This document shows positions 34,255 to 45,475 of a DNA stretch of 64,000 nucleotides, piece by piece; position 1 is the stretch's first letter, and each line of letters begins with the position of its first letter. Under the pieces are notes generated by a model that worked only from the letters and a program-made list of their open reading frames with translations, ran no database searches and was not told where the DNA came from. Position numbers and translations under genes: made by a program. Source of the stretch: Quillaja saponaria (lineage: Eukaryota; Streptophyta; Magnoliopsida; Fabales; Quillajaceae); NCBI GenBank assembly GCA_029379385.1, contig CM055617.1, positions 16,934,679 through 16,998,678 on the forward strand. The letters are read 5' to 3'.

Positions 34255-37200
34255 TTGATTAACTTTGATGTTGAGGAGGAGGAAGGAGTAACTGAGTCTA
34301 GTGACTTGATTAGTTGGGAGGACACTGAAATGAATGAAGTAAAGGAGGACAAGGGCAAGGGGGCTGTGATAGGTGATCCCATTATATCCTTTCATGCAAT
34401 GTGTGGAATAGGACATTGCAAAACTCTAAAATTGCAAGGGCTAATTAAAAAACAGCCAGTGATTATTATGCTTCTGGACATTGGAAGCACTCACAATTTT
34501 ATAAATACCACTACTACTAGACAGTTAGGCTGTAAACTACAACCCATGGCAAAGATGAGGGTGATGGTGGCAAATGGAGAAGTCTTTAGTGCCCAAGCCA
34601 TATGTATGGGTCTTAAGTGGCAGATTCAAGATGAAGGGTTTACAAATGATTTCATTATGAAGCCTCTGGGTGGTTATGATGCTGTATTGGGAATGCAGTG
34701 GTTTGCTGCACAAAAGAAGATATTATAAGATTGTGACAAGGGGCAATTACATTTCTAGAGAGGTGACAAACAAGTATCACTACAGGCAATTCAAGAAGTT
34801 CTAAGAAAGATGACTATAAGGAAGAAAATGTCTAAGTTCCTACAGGGACTTTCACCTGCAGTAATAGCTCAAGTTTGCAATTCTCTGGACATAGACCATC
34901 TGAACCTGTACTCCTTAATGACTAGTTGCAATAAGGAGTAGAACCCCAAAGATTCAATCAGGCACTTGCAGTTGCAGTCTCTATTGTCTGAGTTTCAAGA
35001 CATTTTTATTGAACCTAGAAGTTTACCACTTGCAAGACCCCATGATCACAAGATTAACCTAAAGGATGTGAACCAAGCAGTCCAAACAAGAGCTTATAAG
35101 TATCCAATGATTCAAAAGGATGAAATTGAAAAGTAGATTGATGGCATGTTGAAGTATGGAGTCATAAGGAATAGTAACAACTTTTTTTCCTCTCTAATTG
35201 TCATGGTTAAGAAGAAGGATGGGGCTTGGAGGTTATGTATAGACTATAGACGAGGTCTAGCTATCATCAAATTAGGATGCATCCACAAGATATTCACAAA
35301 ACTGCTTTTGGGTCACACAGTGACCATTATGATTTTTTAGTCATGCCATTTGGGCTTACCAATGCCCTTTCAACTTTTCAAAGTTTAATGAATGAGGTCT
35401 TCAAAGAGTACTTGGAAAAATTTGTGCTTGTCTTCTTTGACGACATCTTGATATACAGTCAGGACTAGGCTGAACATCTAAAGCATTTGACAACTGCTTT
35501 CTTACTTTTAAGGAAACCCCAATTGTATGTTAAAAAGAGTAAATGCACTTTTGGGGCAGAAGAGGTAGAGTATCCTAGGCACGTCATTTCTTACAATGGA
35601 GTGGTTATGGAAGGGAAGAAGGTAGAAAGCATGATAACTTGGCCTATTCCTCAAAATGTTAAGGAACTAAAGGGTTTTTTAGGCTTAACAGGCTATTACA
35701 AAAGGTTCATCTTGAACTATGGTAGAATAACTAAGCCTTTAACAGATCTGTTGAGCAAGGATAAATTTAGATGGAATCCTCAAGCAGAGGAAGCATTTAA
35801 GACCTTGAAAATAGTTATGTGTGCAGCACCTATTTTGGCTATGCCAGACTTTAATCAACCTTTTTGCATTGAGATTGATGCTTTAGGCCAAGGTATAGGG
35901 GTAGTATTGGTTCAAAATGGGAGGCCTCTAGCTTATTGTAGTAAGGTTTTGTCACCTAAACACCAGCAACTGTCAGTGTATGAAAATGAAATGCTGGCTA
36001 TAGTGTTTGCTATCAAGAAATGGAATTCCTATCTAACTAGTAGGAATTTCATCATTAAGATAGACCAGTATAGCCTAAAGTAACTATTAGAACTAAAGAT
36101 TACCACTCTAGCCCAACAAGAATGGTTAGCCAAAATGATGGGCTATGATTATGAGGTGAAGTATAGAAAGGGCAAAACAAATAAAGCTGCAAATGCCTTG
36201 TCTAGAAGACTTGGAGGGGAAATAATAGAAGAAGCAATAGAGTCATGGCAGTCATGGTATTAGTACTGAGCTACTGCAACTGGTACAACAGACTTGGCAA
36301 CTAGATCTCCAACTGCAGAAAGTTATTGAAGACAAGGAATAGTAAGGCTCCAAATATCCGAAGTTAGAAGGAGGGGAAAACTAGTAGTAGGATCTGATTT
36401 GAACCTCAAAAAAGACTTGTTAAGATATTTTCATGATAGTGCCTTAGCTGGTCACTCACGGTATATCAACCTATTTTGCGTAGGCTACAGGCTGTGTTTT
36501 GGTGGAAAGGTATAAGAAAAGACATCAGGTTGCACTTGAGGGAATGCATGATATGCCAGAAATCAAAATATGCACATGCTGCCACTCCTGGACTGTTACA
36601 GCCACTGCTTCTCCCAAAGACTATATATGGAATAATATTGCCATGGACTTTATTGAAGGACTTCCAAAGTCCCAGGGTAAGGAGGTTATCTGGGTGGTCA
36701 TTAACAAGCTTAGTAAATATGCACACATTATCCCCTTTTCTCACCCTTACACTGCCATTACTATGGCTTAACTTTTCCTTGATAACATTTTTAAACTCCA
36801 TCGTCAGTCTATTGTGTCTGATAGGGATAAGGTATTTGTGAGTAAATTTTAGGGAGAACTAATGTCCAAAATGGGTGTGAAGCTCAAGATGTCTACAGCC
36901 TGTCACCCTCAAATTGATGGTCAATCAGAGGTTCTTAATCGGTGTTGGAACTCGGTGACTGTTGATAAACCCAAGGATTGGGTCAATTGGTTGCCGTTGA
37001 TAGAATATTGGTACAATACAAACCATCATTCTGCCATTCATACCCCTTATGAAGTGGTTTATGGACAACCCCCACCCTTGCATTTGCCTTATATTCTAGG
37101 GGATTCAATGAATGAAGCAGTGGATAGATCTCTTACTACTCAAGAGTCCACTTTAAGGCTTCTAAAATATCACTTGGTGAGAGCTTACAGTAGAATGAAA

Positions 37201-37629
37201 GCTCAGGTTGACAAGCACAGGGCTGACAAGGAAATAGAGGAAGGTGCTTGGGTGTACTTGAAATTGCAGCCTTATAGGCAACTGTCAATAACTAGGAGGC
37301 CATTCTACAAGTTGGCTTATAGATATTTTGGGACTTATCAGGTGGTAAAGAGGGTTGGCATTACCAAGATTCACTCTACTTTCCACATCTCTCAACTAAA
37401 ATAGCAAGTGGGGAATTTGCCAGTACAGACAGAGTTACCTGAATTTAGTGAGGAAGGCATTATGATTCTTTAACCCCAAGCTATCTTAGACAGAAGGTTT
37501 ATAAAGAGGCATAACAAAGCTGTATCACGTGTTTTAGTCCAATGGACTCACTCATTCCCAGAAGATGCAACTTGGGAGGATTATGCTAGCTTCTCTGACA
37601 GATTTCCAAAGTTTGTCTCTAACACTTAA
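34255..37629 (+). pseudogene. G4 pol: protease, RT, RNase H, integrase, chromodomain-like tail
   Basis: Protease: MLLDIGSTHNFI near 34470-34505 (active site D-I-G instead of D-T/S-G) and [29 protein letters not shown] near 35200-35250, then a small deletion, then [11 protein letters not shown] near 35340 and the catalytic FFDDILIY near 35435. RNase H: FCIEIDALGQGIGVVL near 35865, YENEMLAIVFAIKKW near 35980. Integrase: CMICQKSK near 36545, MDFIEGLPKSQG near 36645, [13 protein letters not shown] near 36895, PYEVVYGQ near 37050. The C-terminus at 37480-37620 (QAILDRRFIKRHNKAVSRVL, then VQWTHSFPEDATWEDY, RFP) looks like the chromodomain of plant chromoviruses. Stops at about 35140, 35470, 36080, 36770 and 36850 disable it. 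Confidence 0.88.
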
Positions 37630-37658
37630 GGACAAGTGTTATCTATCCAGGGGGTAAT

Positions 37659-37979
37659 TGTTAGGGTCTTAACTGATTAGAAAGGGTGATTAAGTCTTAT
37701 TGCTTTTAAATCAAGGTATTTTCTTATTGCATTCTATTTTCTAGCTTTTTGTTTCTAGCTTAATGGTTTGGGACACCTGGCAAGGTTGTTATAGCCAGCT
37801 CAATTAGTACAGCTCCATCGGATATATAGGAGCTATTGCTTGTATTCCGTTTCTTATGCAAATTGATATTAGAATCTTTTCCCAATCGCTTCTTCTTCTT
37901 CTTCTTCTTCTTCTTCTTCTTCTTTTTCTCTTATCTCTGAATTCTCTAATAAACTAGCCAGAATTGTTAACCTCTAACA
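37659..37979 (+). repeat. G4 3' LTR, complete
   Basis: 321 bp, TGTTAGGGTC...CCTCTAACA, preceded by a purine-rich ccagggggtaa tract and followed by TSD TGTCC. It contains a (CTT)n run of about 12 units at 37889-37924. Confidence 0.9.
37889..37924. repeat. (CTT)n microsatellite in G4 LTR
   Basis: Uninterrupted CTT trinucleotides; the corresponding part of the 5' LTR has been deleted, so copy number cannot be compared within the element. Confidence 0.9.
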
Positions 37980-37984
37980 TGTCC

Positions 37985-38887
37985 CACCCGATTTGCACCC
38001 TCAAACAAGTTAAGGAATGCATCTGATAGTCGGGGTAGAAAACCTACAATAGTTCTGTGTTAAATAACTAAAGCAGTTTGTTATTAGTAAATAACTTGTT
38101 CTAGAAATTATTAATTTATTATAAACTAACCATTAAATCTTGAACGTACAGTTGTTTCATCTCATTGGGAAACTTGGCGAATGTTGGATATGGTTCCGGA
38201 GGTGGTGTTTAACCACAACAGTAATAGTGGTGACTACACGTCTCCCACCTGAGCAAGGGAATTCTTATTATTAGGGTCCCTCCACGTCTCCCACCTGAGC
38301 AACCATCGTCAACCTCCCCTCCTCCTCCTCGACAAAGGGGCATTGATGGTTGGATAAAATTCAATAGGACTGGGATTTAATATTCAAATATAATATTAAT
38401 AAATGATTTGCAAGAAGATTTATGTTCACCAATCACTTATAAAAATCTACTAATTATAATGTCCCATTCTATCTATAAAAAAATAAAAATAAGTAACAAA
38501 TACTTTCCTTCTAAATGTATTATTATTATAAAAATTTTGTAACTTATAAATGTATTATTATTATTATACAAATTTTGTAACTCACTTATACATAATTGCT
38601 TCCCTATTATTATTTTTTAAATGTAACCCTCAGTCTTGTCTTTAGGCTTGAATTGGATACAATTCAAAATAATAATAACAAAAATAAAGTAGGTTGGACG
38701 TGCAAGAAAAAGGTTAACAGTTTTTTAGGGAGCATCACCCGTTAACGTACGCGTAATCTTAACTACTGTTGCCTGACATGAATAGAAACAAAAGATTTTG
38801 TTATTCTATTTGAAACAAAAATGACTCTCTCTCTGCCTCTTTTAGTTATATATTTACGTTCTCTATAATGAATTCTATTGTTCATAG
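37985..38887. other. Intergenic, with a 20-bp direct repeat
   Basis: No supported gene. The phrase acgtctcccacctgagcaa occurs at 38238-38256 and 38284-38302, preceded by C in both. 38400-38620 is AT-rich with two similar ttattattat...aaattttgtaact units. The last 150 bases lead towards the exon-like block. Confidence 0.5.
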
Positions 38888-38950
38888 TTGATTGAGGATG
38901 CGGTGACATCATTTGAAAGCTTTGGACTATTCGAAGAGAAAGAAATACAG
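38888..38950 (+). other. Exon-like segment of unknown origin
   Basis: A 63-base open block with acceptor-like tcatag before it and donor-like cag/gtaaac after it. One frame reads LIEDAVTSFESFGLFEEKEI, with less AT bias than its flanks. I cannot name a family and found no partner exon. It may be a 5' exon of the transporter locus ~950 bases downstream, or chance. Confidence 0.3.
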
Positions 38951-39901
38951 GTAAACTATCTTCAAGTTCATGAGTTTTTTTTTTTTTTTTTTCTTTTCTT
39001 TTTGACTTCTGTCTATTGTGCTGCTTTTGATTCAATTAAAGCCTTGATTGATACGAAGCCTTTAGAAAAGTTTGATATTATCAGTTTTCTTATTCTTTCT
39101 TGCTCAAATTTTTGTTTGTTTGACCCAAGAATTAACAATTCATTGGTTACTCTCAGCCTTTTATTTTCGTTGATTGTTTGCCTTTATTTATTTTTTTTAC
39201 ATCCTTCTTAAATTTATACATAAATATCCCACTTTGTTCAATAATTATTTATTAAATTAAAAACCTTTTTTTTTATTATAATCGAGTTCTTTTTAGAGCA
39301 TGAAAATTTATGAATAGGTTCGATATAAGTTTCAATTTTGGATCTATCAAAAAATATATCAAAATTTTTATCATAGCTATGACATTTTTTATTATTATTT
39401 AATTAGTAATGTTCATTTGTCAAGTTTTTCTATTTTCTTTCTTTTTTATTCAATTTTTTTATTGTTATTTCTACAGATTTTATATTTACTGTTTTTTGGC
39501 TAAAGTTAATATGAAAAAAAATAAATAAAAAAATTAAGGGATCTATCCCACAAACAATTACAAATCTTAATCAACAATAAACTAAGAAAGGGTTTTCTGT
39601 AAATTAATCAACAATTAATTTAATTACCACTTGCCGGCTACTTGCTAATTGTTACGCACCCATTGAAAAATATGATGGGATTATCAAATCGCTCTAATTA
39701 TCTTTTAACCATTTCAAGAGACCAGCTAGGAGTTGCCGAAAAATGTTTAAATTGATTATTTCCAAAGAAAAAAATAATAATAATATAAATAATATATATG
39801 ATTTCCTCTAGAAACATTTTACTTTTTATTGCAAGAATGGAAATTTTGATAGGTAAAAAAGTTCATTCATATTTATTGGTTAATTTTTTCCTTTTTAAAT
39901 A
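38951..39901. other. Upstream region of the transporter locus
   Basis: AT-rich, with a T18 run at 38976-38993 and no coding block I can support. No convincing TATA box close to 39902 was seen. It would contain the promoter and 5' UTR if the gene is or was transcribed. Confidence 0.4.
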
Positions 39902-42135
39902 ATGTTTATCATGATGGAACAAAACGACAGTCTGGCCACTCCACGAATAAAGTCGTTTCAAAGCTGGTCCAATTATGCCCAAGCGGTTTTGAGAACACCA
40001 TGGCGATTAGTAGACCGGATTACGACCCGATCCATGGATGAAACGGAGCTAGTGGAAATTAAGGGTCGAAGCCAACACGAGATGAAGAAAAACACTGTCG
40101 TGGTGGGACCTTATGTTGTTCGGTATGGGTGCAGTCATTGGTGCAGGTATCTTCGTGTTGACCGGACAAGAGGCTAAACTCCACGCTGGTCCTGCTGTTG
40201 TGTTGTCTCACGTTATATCCGGCGTGTCTGCTATGCTCTCTGTTTTCTGTTATACAGAGATTGCAGTGGAAATTCCAGTTGCTGGTATGCAATTTTACTT
40301 TCCAATCATTTTTCTAATTCATAGACTATCCATTGCCTTGCGAAAAAAACTGAAATGGACTTATGGTTCATTGAATGTTTTGACCAGACATGCATTTTGT
40401 CTTTTATTTATTTTTTGGAAGAGTATGTTCATATCCTTGTCATGTATGGAGGTTAACATGTGTTGAGTTTCACGAAGAGTTTATACTAAATTGGTCCAGC
40501 TAAATAATTGGTTTTAGAGAGTTGCAAATAGTAGTAAATTCACAAAGTGCTTTTGCGAAGTACATTAAAACCCAATTTCTTATTTTGAGTTCCATTTTTT
40601 ATGACAAACTTTCACGACAATTATTTATCTCTAATGTTTCAAACAAGTTTTAGTTTCAAATTTAATTAGGAAAGAAAAGAAATAATGGGTTATTTAATTG
40701 ACAAAAATTTGATATATGCATAATTTCCATTTTCATTTCAGGTGGCTCCTTTGCTTACCTGAGGGTGGAGCTTCGTGACTTTGAGGCCTTCAATGCTGCT
40801 GGCAACATCCTCCTAGAATATGTAATCGGTGGGGCAGCAGCTGCACGTTCGTGGACATCCTACTTTGCCACTCTTTGCAACCGTGACTCAGACAGTTTCC
40901 TCATCAAAGTCCATGCTCTCCCCCATGACTACAACCAACTTGACCCCATTGCCGTTGTTGTTATGGCCGTAATTTGCGTCCTCGCCGTCCTCAGCACAAA
41001 GGGTTCTTCCCGTTTCAACTACATTGCATCAATAATTCACCTCGCCGTCATTTTATTCATCATCATTGGTGGACTAACCAAAGCCAATTCAAACAATTAC
41101 AAACCCTTCGTCCCATTTGGTGTTCGCGGAATTTTCCAATCTTCAGCTGTGCCTTTCTTTGCTTATGTTGGATTTGATGCCGTTTCAACAATGGCAGAGG
41201 AAACAAAAAATCCGGCTCGTGACATCCCAATCGGTCTTGTAGGTTCTATGGTGATTACAACGTTGATATATTGTTTGCTAGCAGTGACATTATGCCTTAT
41301 GCAACCATACAATGAGATTGATGAACTTGCTCCATTTTCAGTAGCATTTGAAGCAGTTGGGTGGGGATGGGAAGTACATTGTGGCTGCTGGTGCATTAAA
41401 AGGAATGAGTTTTGCTTGTTGGAGCAGTGGGACAAGCCCGGTATCTGACTCACATTGCTCGTACACATATATGTTGCCTCCATGGTTAGCCAAAGTGAAT
41501 GAAAGAACTAAGACTCCCATCAACGCCACAGCGGTTATGCTCTTGCTACTGCAATTATTGCATTCTTTACAAGGCTTGATGTTCTTGGTAACCTCCTTTC
41601 GGTCTCCTCGCTATTCATTTTCTCGCTTGTGGCAATGGCCCTTTTGGTACAGCGATATTATGTCAGTGGAGTAACCACGACAACACATTGTGTTAAGCTC
41701 ATTCTGTGAACTCTTTTGATTTTAGGATCTTCAATTGGATGTGCTGTTTACTGGGGCAAAAGCGATGGTTGGATTGCTTATACAATTACAGTCCCCATTT
41801 GGTTAGTTGGAACATTGGGGCTATGGCTTTTGGTGCCTCAAGCAAAGAAGCCAAAAGTTTGGGGAGTGCCACGGGTGCCATTCTTGCCATCAGCATCAAT
41901 TGCTATCAACATTTTCCTTCTTGGATCAATAGATAAAGCTTCATTCATAAGGTTTGGTGCGTGGACTGGGATTCCGTTGGTGTACTATTTGTTTATTGGT
42001 TTACATGCGTCCTATGACATTGCAAAGGGATATAAGGACAAAAATATATTGGGGGATGATGGTACGCAGTTGAAATTGGATGAAGAAAAGGGTGTGGATG
42101 TTTCTTCAGTGGCACAGTCTGGTACAAAAAGTTAA
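39902..42135 (+). pseudogene. Cationic amino acid transporter (CAT family), decayed
   Basis: Plant CAT proteins are membrane permeases of the APC superfamily that move lysine, arginine and related amino acids across the plasma or inner membranes. Exon 1 (39902-40284) gives the N-terminus (TPWRLVDRITTRSMDETELV, IKGRSQHEMKK) and the first membrane segment (FGMGAVIGAGIFVLTG). Exon 2 (40742-42135) gives AYLRVELRDF, GNILLEYVIGGAA, LSTKGSSRFNYIASIIH, VGFDAVSTMAEETKNPARDI, and the C-terminal permease domain (VPFLPSASIAINIFLLGSID to GLHASYDIAKG). Lesions: an extra A in A5 at 40088-40092; frame changes near 41371, 41405, 41466 and 41541; TGA at 41707-41709. The family's usual ~590-residue layout is otherwise kept. 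It resembles the CAT1/5/8 group. Either a young pseudogene or a gene in low-accuracy sequence. Confidence 0.85.
40285..40741 (+). other. Intron of the CAT gene
   Basis: 457 bp, gtatgc...tttcatttcag. Removing it joins ...VAG to GSFAY within a glycine codon, matching the conserved CAT sequence across the join. AT-rich with a pyrimidine-rich 3' end, as in plant introns. An intron at this site argues against a processed (retroposed) copy. Confidence 0.85.
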
Positions 42136-43036
42136 AATGCTTAATTACACATATGCTGCTGGTTTATATAGATTTGAGGTTTTCACAGTGCATGTATATT
42201 ATCAATTTAAGTTCAGTTAGACAATTAAGACCATTTGAAAAACCAGGAAATGAAAGTCGAATTGAATAAGATATTTTTATTTGAGGGTAGAAGTATGTCT
42301 TTGGATGGTACTAGTATGGATTTTATATCGTTGAGGATTCGCGCAACTTTTTAACAGTTTGGGTATTGAATTGAAATAGTTTCTGCACATGATATATTGA
42401 ATTTATTATGAAATCATAAATATATATATATATTTAGTCTATTAGAGGAGATGCATGGAGGGAAAAATATATTATCTTACTTTGTTACACCTAGTAAGGA
42501 TATATGCAATTAAAATATAACTTTTATTTTCTAATTAGTAAATCAGTTGGACCACCGCATGCATGCCCAGTCAGAATCTAACTTTATACACGTCAATAAG
42601 TGTAGTTCTTTTAAATTATATTTCACCCGCTTATTTCATGTTTTTGTACATGCATAAAATAATTAGTCCTGATTGTATACCTACATTCACGTTCTCTTTC
42701 TTACATAAAGTAAGGGATGTAATTAGGCAGAATCTCTCAACACTCAATTACAAAACTGTTACAGAAAAAAAAGAAAAGAAAAAAAGTTTAAGTTTTGATC
42801 CCTGAACAAATAGATAAAAAAGGGAATGAAAGTTCAAAACTTTTTCTATTTCAAGAAATTGAAAGTTGAAGCTTGTCATTTCAAATTTTCAGAGGAGAGC
42901 GTGTTGATTTTGATTATGTCTCTTCTATGCGTCTAAATTCCTCTTTATATAGCCTGTGACAAATTGTAGAAGTTGACATATAATTTTAGAATGTTAAGCA
43001 GACTTGCAAAGGAGGATAGTTACATATAATTTTTGA
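42136..43036. other. CAT 3' flank and intergenic sequence
   Basis: Likely 3' UTR for the first 100-200 bases, then AT-rich sequence with an (AT)n at about 42420-42432. No supported gene. Confidence 0.4.
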
Positions 43037-43363
43037 ATGTTATGCTCTATATTGAAGTTTTTCAGTAATTCAACAGGACATGAGATTCATTTGGAATCAA
43101 ATCAAATCTTCAGCCTCTCAAGCTATTTGAAGCTCAATCCCTTGAGTGGTACTTTGCTTAACGAGCATGCAAATGGAGTTAGAAGATGGATGCTTGAGAA
43201 AGAAATTGTTTTAATTAACTGAAGAACTTCTGTGATTTATTTGGACTATTTGCAAGTGGCATCACCAACTTCACTCCAAACAAAGCTTATTCCACAAAAA
43301 TGTATGATGATCTAGGATACAAAGAATTTGTTAGTGCTTTTTCCCAACTTCATCTATATTGAT
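43037..43363 (+). other. Unrecognised open segments
   Basis: 43037-43222 encodes a 61-residue frame (SSYLKLNPLSGTLLNEHANG, then VRRWMLEKEIVL). A second block in another frame at about 43219-43363 reads GLFASGITNFTPNKAYSTKM, then YDDLGYKEFVSAFSQLH and a stop. Codon composition is richer than the flanks and the two could be one frameshifted coding remnant. I do not recognise the family. Confidence 0.3.
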
Positions 43364-43766
43364 AAAGGTTGATAGTCCAAGCTCAAGTTTGGGCTTTGTT
43401 GTAGGCTTTCTTTTTCAGATTATGTAACATCCTATTAATGAATGATGTGTACAATTTAATATACAATTGTAATAAAATGAATAACTAATACAAGAAATGT
43501 GAAATTTACCTTTCAAAAGGAAACATCTAATGACATTGCACTGGGCCATCAACTTTTGCCTCATAAGCCAAATAAATAGGCAAATGTTCCATAGGATCCC
43601 AAAAACCATGTACAAAATAGGCAAATAAATAGGCAAATGTTACAAAACGTCATAGATATATTTGACTCAAGTTGCTCCATATTTGGAACACTAAGATCAA
43701 TTGCACAAATATCCCAAAAGAAATAATTAAGTTCTGTAATATGAATATTGGCTTCGGAATGAAGTC
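43364..43766. other. Intergenic, left edge of the CACTA remnant
   Basis: No supported gene. A 19-base direct repeat containing aataaataggcaaatgtt occurs at about 43569-43587 and 43624-43642. The left terminal inverted repeat expected for the CACTA element (CACTACC...) was not found here. Confidence 0.4.
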
Positions 43767-45087
43767 TCAAAATACAAATGGCAATCTATACAAAAAAAAA
43801 AAAAATACAATTGGCAATAACCTCTGCATGAACACATGACAGTCATGGCTTTTAATACAATAAACTTTGCATTCTTTTATGTTTACAAAAGACAAGTTAG
43901 AAGCATAACCATCAGGGAACTTCACATTATTCTTGATCCATTCACAAACCAACCTCTTATCATCTTTACTTAGAGCGTAGGTTGCTTTCAGCTTTAAGGA
44001 TTTTTCATTAACCTCATGTAGCTCAACTTCTGGTTGATGACATATATCTTTCAAATCTTAATGCGCTCATGGATTTTCCTTACTTTTACCTTTAAAGTCC
44101 ATGACAGTAATTAAAATATTGTCAAACACATTCTTCTCAATATGCATGACATCTAAGTTATGGAGTAGTAGTTTGCTAGACCAATAGGGCAACTCCTAGA
44201 ATATACTCATCTTCACCCAATTATGATTACATTAGGTTTTTCTTGTTTACCTTCCCTTGTGTCATCGCATGTCTTTTGCAGTGATCCCTGACATATAAAG
44301 CCTTTGTAACCTCCTCATGATCGGCAAGTGTTGCAATACCTTATGATGTATGTTCTTTTTACCAACTTCCTTGAAACGAGGCTCTTTACAAACATCATAG
44401 GCAGTCATGCACTAGTTCTCATCATAATACTGATTTGGACAAACATCAATTTTGTCATACCTAAGTCCTGACTCCTTCACCAACTTCCTAGACTCGTAAA
44501 ATGATTTGGACAAACTATTGTAACAATTCTCCGAGACATTGAATTTTGACTTGCAGTTTAACAGTTGAGTCATGGCTGAAAGGATCGTTTCTTCACACCC
44601 TGCCCATGCAAGATCATCTGCAATTGATAGCATTTCATAAAATTTTGTAGCTTTCAGATTGTGATTCTTTGGGTCTCAATTGTAATTTGAGCCTGCTAAG
44701 TCCAATATCATTTTTGTCATCCAGTTCGCATCAAGTAGTATTTCATCTTCAACAAAATTTGATGGTCCACCTTCTACAGACTCCACGGTCCCAATATTAC
44801 CAGGTTAACCCTCACCATGTACACTTCACTTCCTATATGCTGCAACAAAACCCTTCTTTTAGAGGTGAAGAGTTACTTCATCTTTAGTCATAAATATACT
44901 ATTGTCACATTTTGCAGGGACGCCAAATTAATTTTTCAAATGTATAACCCGTACTGACAAAGGCATAGTCAAGAAATTCTTTAACCCCTTCCCTAAATTC
45001 ATCTGACATAGCATGATCCACCACACGACAGTACATCCAATTTCTATAATTAGACATTGTCTCTGTGTTAGTCATATAACTATTCAA
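43767..45087 (-). pseudogene. CACTA (En/Spm) TNP2-type transposase remnant
   Basis: On the minus strand, in order: the transposase-associated N-terminal domain (WMYCRVVDHAMSDEFREGVK, EFLDYAF at about 45040-44950, then IWRPCKM and HL.KKGF-like blocks); SMLSIAD with CEETILSAMTQLLNCKSKFN, SFYESRKLVKESGL and KIDVCPN near 44640-44430; a KEPRF block near 44390; YMSGITAKDMR near 44300; ELPYWSSKLLLHNLDVMHIE and NVFDNI near 44190-44120; ALSKDDKRLVCEWIKNN, PDGYAS and KSHDCHVFMQRLLP to about 43810. This is the layout of plant TNP2 transposase, which cuts and pastes the element. The catalytic middle is largely deleted between about 44420 and 44200, and stops interrupt several blocks. Confidence 0.88.
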
Positions 45088-45470
45088 CTTAATTAATTAA
45101 AATGAATGAACCAATTATTGGTATATGGTCTTTACCACCTTCAACATCATCCTAAGGTTGGTCCTATCCCATTTAGGAAAGTTATACTCTCATTCTAATG
45201 ATGTGCTTAATCTTTTTGTCCCTGATTAGTAAAATTCAAGTAGTATTTTGCTACGGTCTCCTAAGCACATGACATAGACAAGTCAATCTCGCTATGTCTA
45301 AGTATGCATTGGGAGAACATAAAGAAACGCAACTAGAATTTCAACCAACTGGAAAACAAATGGAGTGTTTTCTTTCCTAAATTGTCCCTTTAAATTAGAC
45401 AATTCAAGAATAGTTTTAGGTGAAATTAATATATGTTATTCATGTTAGACAAACAAATATTAGTTCAGTT
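45088..45470 (-). other. CACTA 5' region, no gene
   Basis: Lies between the transposase N-terminus and the solo LTR. No ORF of note; presumably leader or first intron of the transposase transcript. Confidence 0.4.
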
Positions 45471-45475
45471 AAAAC

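Larger units (their letters stand above)
31369..37979 (+). mobile_element. Gypsy chromovirus G4, LTR to LTR, TSD TGTCC
   Basis: TGTTAGG...CTCTAACA, flanked by TGTCC at 31364-31368 and 37980-37984. It holds in order a 5' LTR (31369-33036, interrupted by an Athila LTR), primer-binding site, gag, protease, RT, RNase H, integrase with a C-terminal chromodomain-like tail, polypurine tract and 3' LTR. It is the only element here with both borders and every pol domain. Stops and small deletions break the frame many times, so it would need proteins from another copy. Confidence 0.9.

Noticed and set aside
36466..36801. 111-residue minus-strand frame
   Set aside because: Antisense shadow of G4 integrase.
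38888..39211. 107-residue plus-strand frame before the CAT gene
   Set aside because: Runs through a T18 tract giving poly-Phe; only the first 63 bases look exon-like and are listed separately.
40059..40292. Minus-strand frame antisense to CAT exon 1
   Set aside because: Shadow of the conserved sense coding sequence; His/Thr-rich with no homology.
44669..44887. 72-residue plus-strand frame
   Set aside because: Antisense to the CACTA transposase; the minus strand carries the recognised domains.
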